Shown: piece by piece, positions 26,618 through 34,350 of the stretch
How the letters are laid out: each line of letters begins with the position of its first letter
Position numbering within the stretch: position 1 is the stretch's first letter
Assembly (NCBI RefSeq): GCF_001185345.1
Contig: NZ_KQ236743.1
Span: 935,954 to 999,953 of the forward strand
From: Dorea sp. D27
GTDB taxonomy: Bacteria; Bacillota; Clostridia; Lachnospirales; Lachnospiraceae
Direction of reading: 5' to 3'
DNA: 64,000 nt
The notes under the pieces: generated by a model
Seen by the model: only the letters and a program-made list of their open reading frames with translations
Told to the model about the DNA's origin: nothing
Database searches by the model: none
Position numbers and translations under genes: made by a program

Positions 26618-26806
26618 ATGGCAAAATGTGCTATTTGTGAAAAGGGTGCTCACTTTGGGAACAACGTAAGCCACTCTCATAGAAAATCACCAAAGATGTG
26701 GAAATCAAACGTGAAATCAGTTCGTGTTAAAACAGCAAACGGAGCTACAAAGAAAATGTATGTTTGTACTTCTTGTTTGAAATCAGGCAGAGTTGAACGT
26801 GCGTAA
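26618..26806 (+). CDS. rpmB: Ribosomal protein L28
   Basis: This 62-residue large-subunit protein has MAKCAICEKGAHFGNNVSHSH and a C-terminal CTSCLKSGRVERA. The four cysteines (CxxC ... CxxC) mark the zinc-binding form of L28. AGGAGG precedes the ATG. It is monocistronic, with its own promoter and terminator. Confidence 0.97.
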   Translation: MAKCAICEKGAHFGNNVSHSHRKSPKMWKSNVKSVRVKTANGATKKMYVCTSCLKSGRVERA

Positions 26807-26816
26807 TGAAAGTTAA

Positions 26817-26847
26817 AACTCAGATTTCTTATGGAATCTGGGTTTTT
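26817..26847 (+). terminator. Intrinsic terminator after rpmB
   Basis: AACTCAGATTTC pairs imperfectly with GAATCTGGGTT and is followed by TTTTTT. Confidence 0.8.
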
Positions 26848-26850
26848 TAT

Positions 26851-26879
26851 TTGTAAAATAAGGGAATTAATAGTATAAT
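26851..26879 (+). promoter_or_regulatory. Promoter for the Asp23-FakA unit
   Basis: TTGTAA, a 17-base spacer and a perfect TATAAT start right after the rpmB terminator. Confidence 0.6.
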
Positions 26880-26935
26880 ATTTTTGTTAAGCTCGTGTAT
26901 TACATTTTCAATTTAGAGAATTGGAGGTTTTTAAT

Positions 26936-27295
26936 ATGAAGGGATGTATGAGTACGGATCTTGGTATCATCACAATCGATCCTGAAGTGCTTGCGAAATA
27001 TGCAGGGACTGTGGCTGTAGAGTGTTTTGGAATCGTAGGCATGGCTGCTGTCAATATGAAAGATGGATTCGTCCATCTTCTTAAGAAGGAAAGCCTGACG
27101 CACGGAATCCAGGTGAGCATATCAGAAGATAACCATATTACGCTCAGCTTCCATATTATTGTTGCTTATGGCGTAAGTATTTCAGCCGTGACGGAAAATC
27201 TCATCAGCAATGTAAAATATAAGGTAGAAGAGTTTTCCGGAATGCCGGTAGATACGATCAATATCTACATTGAAGGCGTCAGAGTCATCGATTAG
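26936..27295 (+). CDS. Asp23/Gls24 family envelope stress protein
   Basis: This 119-residue protein of the Asp23 family shows GIITIDPEVLAKYAGTVAVECFGIVGMA and the C-terminal VSISAVTENLISNVKYKVEEFSGMPVDTINIYIEGV. In Firmicutes a member lies directly before the DAK2 fatty-acid kinase gene, as here, but its role at that site is unclear. GGAGG with 8-base spacing supports the ATG at 26936 over a TTG 15 bases upstream. Confidence 0.9.
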   Translation: MKGCMSTDLGIITIDPEVLAKYAGTVAVECFGIVGMAAVNMKDGFVHLLKKESLTHGIQVSISEDNHITLSFHIIVAYGVSISAVTENLISNVKYKVEEFSGMPVDTINIYIEGVRVID

Positions 27296-27314
27296 TTAAG
27301 GAGGAACATAAGAA

Positions 27315-28367
27315 GTGGCTACAAAAACTATTAATGTGGATATGCTTGCCAGGATGTTTCTGGCTGGAGCACAGAATATCGAGGCAAAGAAAGAATATAT
27401 CAATGAACTGAACGTATTTCCGGTACCGGACGGAGACACCGGGACGAACATGTCCCTGACGATCATGTCTGCGGCGAGAGAAGTGACCGCACTTGAGAAA
27501 CCGGATATGGCTGACCTTGCCAAGGCGATTTCTTCCGGCTCCCTGCGCGGGGCGAGGGGGAATTCAGGCGTTATCCTGTCTCAGCTTCTGCGAGGGTTTA
27601 CCAAATCTATCCGCGAAGAAAATGAAATAGACGCGCTTGGACTTGCGGCGGCATGTGCAAGGGCTAGAGATACGGCATATAAGGCGGTCATGAAGCCGAA
27701 AGAGGGAACCATCCTTACGGTGGCAAGCGGTATCGCCGATAAGGCGGCAGAGATGGCGGAAGAGACCGACGATTTGGAACTCTTTATACCGGCTGTGATA
27801 AGGCATGCGGAAGAGGTGCTGGAGAAGACACCGGATATGCTTCCTGTTCTGAAGGAGGCGGGTGTGGTGGATTCCGGCGGACAAGGCCTTCTGGAGGTGA
27901 TCAGAGGAGCATATGACGCGTTCCAGGGCAAAGAGATCGACTACAGCTCTATCGAGCCCGGCAAAGCAGCCGTGGCGCCGCCGAAGGTATCTCAAGAAGC
28001 GGGAGATATCAAGTTCGGCTACTGTACGGAGTTTATCATATTGACGGAAAAAGAGTTTACGGAGGAGGACGAGGACGGGTTTAAAGCGTATCTGTCTTCC
28101 ATCGGCGATTCTATCGTCTGCGTGGCTGACGATGACGTCGTTAAGATTCACGTGCATACGAATGATCCGGGGCTTGCGATACAGCGTGCCCTCACTTTCG
28201 GACAGCTGTCTCGGATGAAGATAGACAATATGAGGGAAGAGCATCAGGAGAAGCTGATCCGGGATGCCGAGAAGCTTGCTAAGGAGCAGAAGCAAGAGGC
28301 GGCCAAAAAAATACAGGGCCGAGAAAGTCCATGGGCTTTATCGCGGTCTCCATCGGAGAGGGTCTGA
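27315..28367 (+). CDS. FakA-like DAK2 kinase, N-terminal part (frame broken)
   Basis: This frame carries the DAK2 phosphatase/kinase domain (NVFPVPDGDTGTNMSLTI, SLRGARGNSGVILSQLLRG, VVDSGGQGLLEVIRGA) and the middle domain (KFGYCTEFII, DDDVVKIHVHTNDPG). FakA phosphorylates fatty acids held on a FakB (DegV) protein. After residue 331 an A7 run (28305-28311) is followed by 19 codons unrelated to the family and a stop. The real continuation lies in the minus-one frame, from 28331. With one more A, or a minus-one slip, the two parts form a normal protein of about 555 residues. The start is GTG with AAGGAGG upstream. Confidence 0.85.
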   Translation: MATKTINVDMLARMFLAGAQNIEAKKEYINELNVFPVPDGDTGTNMSLTIMSAAREVTALEKPDMADLAKAISSGSLRGARGNSGVILSQLLRGFTKSIREENEIDALGLAAACARARDTAYKAVMKPKEGTILTVASGIADKAAEMAEETDDLELFIPAVIRHAEEVLEKTPDMLPVLKEAGVVDSGGQGLLEVIRGAYDAFQGKEIDYSSIEPGKAAVAPPKVSQEAGDIKFGYCTEFIILTEKEFTEEDEDGFKAYLSSIGDSIVCVADDDVVKIHVHTNDPGLAIQRALTFGQLSRMKIDNMREEHQEKLIRDAEKLAKEQKQEAAKKIQGRESPWALSRSPSERV

Positions 28368-28984
28368 ATGAAATCTTCAGAGAGCTTGGGGTCGATTATA
28401 TTATAGAAGGCGGACAGACGATGAATCCGAGTACGGAGGATATGCTCAACGCCATCGAACATGTGAACGCGGATACGGTGTTCATCCTGCCAAACAACAA
28501 AAATATCATTCTTGCCGCCAACCAGGCGAAAGCGCTTGTCGAGGACAAAGATATCGTCGTGATACCGACGAAGACGGTTCCTCAGGGGATTACCGCGGTT
28601 ATCAACTTTATGCCGGAAGCAGATGCGGCGGCCAATGAGGAGACGATGCTCGAAGAGATGAAGAACGTCAAATCCGGCCAGGTGACATATGCCGTTCGAG
28701 ATACGCGCATCGACGACAAGGAGATTCATGAAGGTGATATCATGGGTATCGGAGACAGCGGTATCCTGGCAGTAGGCCAGGACGTGGAAGCGACGACCCG
28801 TGAGATGCTTGTCAAGCTTGTCGATGACGACTCGGAGCTGATCAGCCTCTACTATGGTGAGGAAGTGAAGCGTGAAGATGCAGAGCGGTTTACCGCAGAG
28901 ATAGAGGAACTGTACCCGGATGTAGATGTGGATGCACATTTTGGGGGGCAGCCAATATACTATTACGTGCTGGCTGTGGAATAA
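28331..28984 (+). CDS. FakA-like kinase, C-terminal part (frame broken)
   Basis: The frame begins MGFIAVSIGEGLNEIFRELG, which in intact FakA homologues sits in the middle of the protein, and continues with the family motifs GGQTMNPSTEDML, LPNNKNIILAANQAK and VIPTKTVPQGITAVI. No ribosome site precedes the ATG, so this is not an independent gene. It overlaps the upstream frame by 37 bases. Joined to it at the A7 tract it gives a complete FakA-like protein. Whether the break is biological or a sequencing error cannot be decided here. Confidence 0.8.
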   Translation: MGFIAVSIGEGLNEIFRELGVDYIIEGGQTMNPSTEDMLNAIEHVNADTVFILPNNKNIILAANQAKALVEDKDIVVIPTKTVPQGITAVINFMPEADAAANEETMLEEMKNVKSGQVTYAVRDTRIDDKEIHEGDIMGIGDSGILAVGQDVEATTREMLVKLVDDDSELISLYYGEEVKREDAERFTAEIEELYPDVDVDAHFGGQPIYYYVLAVE

Positions 28985-28991
28985 GTAAGAT

Positions 28992-29037
28992 AAAGAGGGG
29001 ACAGACGCCCTGTGCATGCAGAGGTCTGTCTCTTTTC
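28992..29037 (+). terminator. Terminator-like hairpin resembling a decayed REP palindrome
   Basis: AAAGAGGGGACAGAC pairs with GTCTGTCTCTTTT, giving a plausible terminator between the FakA-like gene and recG. It aligns along its whole length with the REP palindromes at 59.4-61.3 kb (GGGGTCAGACCCCTGTG...AGGGGTCTGACCCC), with several substitutions, so it is probably a decayed copy. Confidence 0.6.
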
Positions 29038-29066
29038 TGTTTTGAAGCATAGTAAGGATTGCAATT

Positions 29067-31097
29067 ATGGTTGAATTGACAAAAATAAGCGAATTAAAAG
29101 GAATAGGTGAAAAGACGGAGAAGCTGTTTGGAAGGCTCGGCATTGCTACGGTCGGTGATCTGATACACTACTATCCCCGGGGATATGACGTCTATGATGA
29201 GCCGGTCCCCATCAGCGAGGCATCGGAAGGGCGTGTCGTGACGGTGACAGGGGCCATATTTGGCAGGGTGCAGGTATCCGGCAGCCGGAATATGCAGGTC
29301 ACGACGGTTTACGTCAAGGACATCACCGGGACGCTGAAGGTCATCTGGTTCCGCATGCCGTTTTTGCGCAATACCCTCGGAAGAGGCGGAGTCATAACGC
29401 TTAGGGGCAGGATTGTCAACCGGAAAAGCGGCATCGTCATGGAGCATCCTGAAATCTTCTACCCGAGCGCCAGATATGAAGAAAAGCTCCACACGCTGCA
29501 GCCGGTCTACGGGCTGACCGCAGGGCTGTCCAATAACAGCGTCATGAAGGCAGTACGGCAGGCGCTTATGAATCTTGATCTCTCTAAAGAGACGCTGCCG
29601 GATGAGATCCGGCTGAAATATGGACTTGCCGAGTACAACTATGCGATACGTGGGATCCATTTCCCTGAAGATAAAGAAGTGTTCTATCATGCGAGGGAAA
29701 GGCTCGTATTTGAAGAGTTCCTGGAATTCATCTTATCGCTGCGAAAGCTGAAAGACAGCAATGAAAAAGAGAAGAACCATTATCCGGTCAGGAACGATCC
29801 CGGGACTGAGACATTTCTCTCACAGCTTCCCTATGAGCTGACAGGCGCGCAGCAGAAGGTGTCGGATGAGATTGCGGCAGATATGGCAGGCAGTACGGCC
29901 ATGTCACGTCTTGTGCAGGGAGACGTGGGTTCCGGCAAGACCATCGTGGCAGTCCTGGCGCTGATGAATACGGCATTTGCCGGTTGCCAGGGGGCACTTA
30001 TGGCACCGACTGAGGTGCTCGCCAGGCAGCACTATGAATCCATTACGAAATTATTTGGCCGGTATGGCGTTGCAATAAGCGTGGAGCTGCTGACCGGTTC
30101 TATGAGCGGGAAAGAAAAGCGTGCGGCATATGGGCGGATTGAGAGCGGCGATGTCCAGATTATCGTCGGGACGCATGCATTGATTCAGGAAAAGGTGAGT
30201 TATAAGAATCTGGCGCTGGTCGTGACGGATGAACAGCACAGGTTCGGGGTCAAGCAGCGGGAAGCATTTGCCAGAAAGGGCGGCGTGCCACATATTCTTG
30301 TCATGAGTGCGACACCGATACCAAGGACGCTTGCAATCATCTTATATGGGGATCTGGATATATCCGTGATTGACGAGCTGCCCGCGAACAGGCTGCCGAT
30401 TAAGAACTGCGTCGTAGACACTGGTTACCGCAAGACTGCATATGCATTCATGAAGAAACAGGTGCAGGATGGAAGGCAGTGCTATGTCATCTGTCCGATG
30501 GTAGAGGAAAGCGAACATCTTGAGGTGGAAAATGTCCTGGATTATGCCCAGATGCTGCAGGATGAACTTGGCGAGGATGTGTCGGTCTCCTTCCTTCACG
30601 GGAAGATGAAGCAGGCGGAAAAAGATGATATCATGGAGCGGTTCGGCAGAAATGAGATTCAGGTCCTCGTTTCTACGACTGTCATCGAGGTCGGCATCGA
30701 CGTGCCGAACGCTACGGTCATGCTCGTGGAAAATGCCGAACGCTTCGGCCTGGCACAGCTTCATCAGCTGCGTGGACGTGTAGGCCGTGGGGAGCACCAG
30801 TCTTATTGTATCTTTATGAGCGCCTCCAGATCCAAGGAGACGAAAGAGCGCCTCGAAATACTGAACAAGTCAAATGACGGGTTTAAGATTGCCAGTGAAG
30901 ATCTGAGGCTGCGCGGGCCGGGAGACCTGTTCGGCATACGTCAGAGCGGTCTGATGGACTTCAGGCTTGGGGACGTATTCCAGGATGCAAAGCTGTTGCA
31001 GAAGGCAAATGAAGCGGCAGACCTGCTTTTGAATTCAAATAATGAATGGAAGAAAAAAATACCAAAATATGAAGGAACTTCTAGTGTAATAATATAA
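29067..31097 (+). CDS. recG: ATP-dependent DNA helicase RecG
   Basis: RecG remodels stalled forks and branched DNA. The 676-residue protein has the N-terminal wedge/OB domain (TVTGAIFGRVQVSG), Walker A GDVGSGKT, the DEQH box in DEQHRFGVKQREA, motif III MSATPIPRTLA, and the C-terminal helicase motifs STTVIEVGIDVPNATVM and QLHQLRGRVGRGEHQSYC. Length is normal. It follows the REP-like terminator, so it is likely transcribed separately. No good ribosome site is seen before the ATG. Confidence 0.97.
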   Translation: MVELTKISELKGIGEKTEKLFGRLGIATVGDLIHYYPRGYDVYDEPVPISEASEGRVVTVTGAIFGRVQVSGSRNMQVTTVYVKDITGTLKVIWFRMPFLRNTLGRGGVITLRGRIVNRKSGIVMEHPEIFYPSARYEEKLHTLQPVYGLTAGLSNNSVMKAVRQALMNLDLSKETLPDEIRLKYGLAEYNYAIRGIHFPEDKEVFYHARERLVFEEFLEFILSLRKLKDSNEKEKNHYPVRNDPGTETFLSQLPYELTGAQQKVSDEIAADMAGSTAMSRLVQGDVGSGKTIVAVLALMNTAFAGCQGALMAPTEVLARQHYESITKLFGRYGVAISVELLTGSMSGKEKRAAYGRIESGDVQIIVGTHALIQEKVSYKNLALVVTDEQHRFGVKQREAFARKGGVPHILVMSATPIPRTLAIILYGDLDISVIDELPANRLPIKNCVVDTGYRKTAYAFMKKQVQDGRQCYVICPMVEESEHLEVENVLDYAQMLQDELGEDVSVSFLHGKMKQAEKDDIMERFGRNEIQVLVSTTVIEVGIDVPNATVMLVENAERFGLAQLHQLRGRVGRGEHQSYCIFMSASRSKETKERLEILNKSNDGFKIASEDLRLRGPGDLFGIRQSGLMDFRLGDVFQDAKLLQKANEAADLLLNSNNEWKKKIPKYEGTSSVII

Positions 31098-31145
31098 ATC
31101 CTCCATATACTATCGTTGTAACAAAAAACAAAAAGTTACAAACAA

Positions 31146-31172
31146 TTATTGAGCATTTTAAATGCTCAATAA
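31146..31172 (+). repeat. Perfect hairpin in the SASP leader
   Basis: TTATTGAGCATTT, one T, and AAATGCTCAATAA form a perfect 13-bp stem ending about 25 bases before the SASP start codon. A second weaker stem (GTTGTAAC/GTTACAA, about 31113-31137) lies just upstream. They may stabilise the spore-specific mRNA or regulate it. Confidence 0.6.
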
Positions 31173-31197
31173 GATACGAAAAAGGAGGAGTATAACA

Positions 31198-31404
31198 ATG
31201 GCAAGTCGTTCATCTAACAGAGCAGCCGTACCTGAAGCAAAGGGTGCATTGGACAAATTCAAATATGAGGTTGCAAACGAATTAGGAGTACCGTTAACAG
31301 AAGGTTACAACGGAGACCTGACATCAAGACAGAATGGTTCTGTTGGTGGTTATATGGTTAAGAAAATGATCGAGCAGCAAGAAAAACAGATGGCTGGTAA
31401 ATAA
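31198..31404 (+). CDS. Alpha/beta-type small acid-soluble spore protein
   Basis: This 68-residue DNA-binding protein coats spore DNA and protects it from UV and heat. It shows the two family signatures: KFKYEVANELGV, where GPR protease cleaves, and LTSRQNGSVGGYMVKKMIE. AAAGGAGGAG precedes the ATG. A forespore (sigma G) promoter is expected between 31090 and 31130, but I cannot define it confidently. A strong terminator follows. Confidence 0.95.
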   Translation: MASRSSNRAAVPEAKGALDKFKYEVANELGVPLTEGYNGDLTSRQNGSVGGYMVKKMIEQQEKQMAGK

Positions 31405-31424
31405 TAACCAGATTAAATGATTAG

Positions 31425-31470
31425 AAAAAGCACTTGACAGGTTGAAATAACACCTGTCGGGTGCTTTTTT
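31425..31470 (+). terminator. Intrinsic terminator after the SASP gene
   Basis: AAAAAGCAC..GACAGG pairs with CCTGTC.GGTGCTTTTTT in a long stem with a T run. Confidence 0.9.
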
Positions 31471-31474
31471 CTTT

Positions 31475-31550
31475 GGGGACAGGGATATTTTAATCGGGGA
31501 CGGGGTTTTTCTAGAAAAACCCCGTCCCCGATTAAAATATCCCTGTCCCC
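31475..31550. repeat. Perfect 76-bp palindrome
   Basis: Every base from 31475 to 31512 pairs with 31513 to 31550. The arm reads GGGGACAGGGATATTTTAAT and continues to CGGGGACGGGGTTTTTCT. It sits between the SASP terminator and the -35 element of the rsmD promoter. This GGGGACAGGG / GGGGACGGGG style is typical of dispersed REP-like palindromes mobilised by RAYT transposases. It differs from the GGGGTC(A/T)GACCCC family near 60 kb. Confidence 0.9.
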
Positions 31551-31552
31551 GA

Positions 31553-31581
31553 TTGACTTTTTTCTGACATATCCTTATAAT
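31553..31581 (+). promoter_or_regulatory. Promoter for the rsmD-coaD unit
   Basis: TTGACT, a 17-base spacer and a perfect TATAAT begin two bases after the 76-bp palindrome. Confidence 0.75.
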
Positions 31582-31620
31582 AGACTGGAAATGTTACAAA
31601 GAATATAAGGGGTAGTGCAT

Positions 31621-32190
31621 ATGAGAGTCATTGCAGGCAGTGCGAAGCGATTACAACTTAAGACGCTCGACGGTATGGATACGAGACCTACGACGGACCG
31701 GATCAAGGAGACGTTATTTAATATGATTTCTCCCTATCTGTACGACTGCATCTTTCTCGATTTGTTTGCGGGAAGCGGGGGAATTGGTATCGAAGCGCTC
31801 AGCAGGGGTGCGATGGAAGCTGTATTCGTGGAGAAGAATCCAAAAGCCATGGCGTGCGTCAAGGAGAACCTGCTAAGGACGAAGCTTGCCCACAAGGCGG
31901 CCACGATGTCCGCTGATGTGATGACGGCGCTTTATAAGCTGGAAGGTGACAAGCAGTTTGATTTTATCTTCATGGATCCTCCTTACGGCAAGCAGCTTGA
32001 AAAAAAGGTGCTCGGATATCTTTCAGAATCGGAACTGCTCGCGGACGAAGGTGTGATTATCGTGGAAGCTTCCAGAGAGACTGAATTTGATTATCTGGAA
32101 GATCTTGGATTCACGCTTCTTAAGATGAAAGAATATAAGACGAACAAGCATGTATTTATAGAACCGGCAGGAAGGAAAGAGATATGTTAA
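31621..32190 (+). CDS. rsmD: 16S rRNA (guanine(966)-N2)-methyltransferase RsmD
   Basis: This 189-residue SAM-dependent methyltransferase modifies G966 of 16S rRNA. It shows [28 protein letters not shown], the SAM site [18 protein letters not shown] and the catalytic DPPYGK motif. The chosen ATG lies 7 bases after AAGGGG; a GTG 6 bases upstream is less likely. It overlaps coaD by 7 bases, a pairing conserved across Firmicutes (ylbH-coaD). Confidence 0.95.
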   Translation: MRVIAGSAKRLQLKTLDGMDTRPTTDRIKETLFNMISPYLYDCIFLDLFAGSGGIGIEALSRGAMEAVFVEKNPKAMACVKENLLRTKLAHKAATMSADVMTALYKLEGDKQFDFIFMDPPYGKQLEKKVLGYLSESELLADEGVIIVEASRETEFDYLEDLGFTLLKMKEYKTNKHVFIEPAGRKEIC

Positions 32191-32672
32191 GAGCAGTTTA
32201 CCCGGGCAGCTTTGACCCGGTTACATATGGACATCTTGATATCATTGAGCGTTCCGCGAAACTGGTGGACGAATTAATCATCGGAGTCCTGAACAATAAA
32301 GCAAAAACCCCGTTGTTTTCCGCAGAAGAACGTGTTAGAATGTTAAAAGAAGTAACAAAAGGAATGCCAAATGTAACTATCATACCTTTTGATGGCTTAC
32401 TGGTGGAATTTGCACGCAGAATGGAGGCTACGATGGTAGTCCGCGGTTTGCGTGCCATAACTGATTTCGAATATGAGCTTCAGATGTCCCAGACGAACCA
32501 TAAGCTGGAGCCGGAGATCGAGACCGTCTTTCTGACGACGGGCCTCGATTATTCATATTTGAGTTCTACCACCGTAAAGGAAGTGGCAGCTTTTGGAGGG
32601 GATATTTCTCAGTTTGTACCAGATTTGGTGGCAGACACGATACGAGAGAAAATGAACAGAAGGAGAGTGTAA
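32184..32672 (+). CDS. coaD: Phosphopantetheine adenylyltransferase
   Basis: CoaD makes dephospho-CoA from 4'-phosphopantetheine and ATP. The 162-residue protein has the nucleotidyltransferase motif [16 protein letters not shown], the [15 protein letters not shown] segment and the C-terminal [10 protein letters not shown] (ISSxxVR-type) motif. Its start codon lies inside the end of rsmD, so the two are coupled. Confidence 0.97.
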   Translation: MLRAVYPGSFDPVTYGHLDIIERSAKLVDELIIGVLNNKAKTPLFSAEERVRMLKEVTKGMPNVTIIPFDGLLVEFARRMEATMVVRGLRAITDFEYELQMSQTNHKLEPEIETVFLTTGLDYSYLSSTTVKEVAAFGGDISQFVPDLVADTIREKMNRRRV

Positions 32673-32675
32673 ATT

Positions 32676-33308
32676 ATGAGCAGCCGTATTGAACAGATTA
32701 TTGAAGAAATTGAAGAATACATTGACAGCTGCAAGTTCCAGCCGCTGTCAACGTCCAAGATTATTGTCAATAAAGACCAGATGGACGAGCTTCTGCGTGA
32801 ACTCCGCATGAAGACGCCGGATGAGATTAAGCGGTATCAGAAGATTATCGCGAACAAGGATGCGATTCTTGCCGATGCACAGGCAAAGGCGGACAGCATG
32901 ATTGAAGAGGCGCAGATACACACGAATGAACTTGTCAGTGAACATGAGATTATGCAGCAGGCATATGCACAGGCGAATGAGATAGTCACCGCAGCCACGG
33001 AACAGGCACAGGAGATTCTCGACAATGCTACTAGCGATGCCAACGATATCCGTATCGGAGCGATGCAGTATACAGATGATCTGCTCGCGAACGCGGAGAG
33101 CATTATCGGTCATACGCTGGACAGCTACACGACAAAATATGACGGACTTGTCAATTCCCTGCAGGAATGCTACGACATGGTGCGCAACAACCGGTCCGAA
33201 CTGGACATTCCGGAACAGTCTGCGCGGACGCTGGAAGCAGAGTACGGTGCTCCGGAAGAGCCGGCAGAAGAGCTCCAGATAGAAGATGATGAGGACTTGC
33301 TACAGTAG
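32676..33308 (+). CDS. Coiled-coil protein (DivIVA/ATPase-subunit-like), unknown function
   Basis: This 210-residue, highly helical protein has a central coiled coil (about 45-150) rich in Ala, Glu, Gln and Asp with heptad spacing, and an acidic tail. Such proteins are often labelled ATP synthase subunit B-like or H+-ATPase subunit H, but no membrane anchor or ATPase motif is seen, so that name should not be taken literally. It follows coaD by 3 bases and converges on ylbJ with a 9-base overlap. Confidence 0.75.
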   Translation: MSSRIEQIIEEIEEYIDSCKFQPLSTSKIIVNKDQMDELLRELRMKTPDEIKRYQKIIANKDAILADAQAKADSMIEEAQIHTNELVSEHEIMQQAYAQANEIVTAATEQAQEILDNATSDANDIRIGAMQYTDDLLANAESIIGHTLDSYTTKYDGLVNSLQECYDMVRNNRSELDIPEQSARTLEAEYGAPEEPAEELQIEDDEDLLQ

Positions 33309-34229
33309 AACGATATAGCCATACGCCAACAGGCTGGTTACCCCCGCGGTAATCAGCTTTTCTATTATGTAGGGGAAGATTGGGAGCCCGGCCTCCTGTA
33401 CCATACACCGCGTCTGGGCTACAGAACACCATCCTCCGAATGATGTAAGCCCCATAGTGAGGATGAAGCGCAGTCCGGGTTCGGAACAGCTCTTGCACAA
33501 CATAGCGATGCCGTTCGTGATTTCCAGCGACGGAAGGGCAGCAAGTGCAAGTGCCGGATGATGAAACGGCAACAGTTCCGCCAGCGCTATGAGGATGGAA
33601 AACAGCATGATATAACCGCCCACCTTCGTAATTGTAACAAAACCGTTCATGATACTGTCATCCACGACACCCGCGGAAGATACGTTAGGCGCAGGTACAT
33701 GGCAGCCGCGGCTTTCGGACTGCCCGCATATATGGTAATGGCGTCTGAACAGGAAGCTGCAGATACATGGAGAGATGGTGAGTATGAGGATGGCAGGCAG
33801 CGTGAGCGATTCTTCTTTCAAATTCTGCCATATTACATAGCTTATAATGAACATCGGGCTCGTGTTGTTGCAGAAGGAGAGGAGGTAACGTCCTTCTTCT
33901 CTGGAGATATAACCGCCGTTCAACAAATCCGCAGTCACTTTGCTTCCCATCGGATATCCGCACATGAAACCGATTAGCACTGCAAAAGAACCGTATCCGG
34001 AGACGCGGAAGATACGGCAGAAGAGGGGGCCTGTGATACGGGCAATGAGAGAGGCGGCATTCGTTCCAATCAGCAGGTTGGACAGGATGATAAAGGGCAG
34101 AAGTGTGGGAAGGACGATGTTAAACCAGAGGAGTATCCCGTCGCTGGCACCTTTAAAGACCGGCTTTGGAAACACGAGCATCAGGACGAATACACATATA
34201 ATCATAACCTTAAAAAAGCGACGTTTCAT
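33300..34229 (-). CDS. ylbJ: Sporulation integral membrane protein YlbJ
   Basis: This 309-residue polytopic protein has about eight helices and a nucleoside-recognition (Gate) fold: WFNIVLPTLLPFIILSNLL and GFMCGYPMGSKVTADL. It matches YlbJ, required for spore cortex formation in Bacillus, where ylbJ also lies close to ylbH (rsmD) and ylbI (coaD). The same neighbourhood here, though on the opposite strand, supports the call. The ribosome site is weak. Confidence 0.9.
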   Translation of the reverse strand: MKRRFFKVMIICVFVLMLVFPKPVFKGASDGILLWFNIVLPTLLPFIILSNLLIGTNAASLIARITGPLFCRIFRVSGYGSFAVLIGFMCGYPMGSKVTADLLNGGYISREEGRYLLSFCNNTSPMFIISYVIWQNLKEESLTLPAILILTISPCICSFLFRRHYHICGQSESRGCHVPAPNVSSAGVVDDSIMNGFVTITKVGGYIMLFSILIALAELLPFHHPALALAALPSLEITNGIAMLCKSCSEPGLRFILTMGLTSFGGWCSVAQTRCMVQEAGLPIFPYIIEKLITAGVTSLLAYGYIVLL

Positions 34230-34350
34230 GCGTGTTTGTATCCATTCAAGAATCTTTCTTTTTATTGTATGGATATGGTTGATTTTTTATGATGACTGTG
34301 ACAGAATGTAAGATAGAAATAAAAGTCTAATGAAGAGAGGTTAAAGAAAT

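Noticed and set aside
32676-33308. ATP synthase subunit B/H
   Set aside because: Similarity is only that of a long coiled coil. No membrane anchor and no atp neighbours are present.
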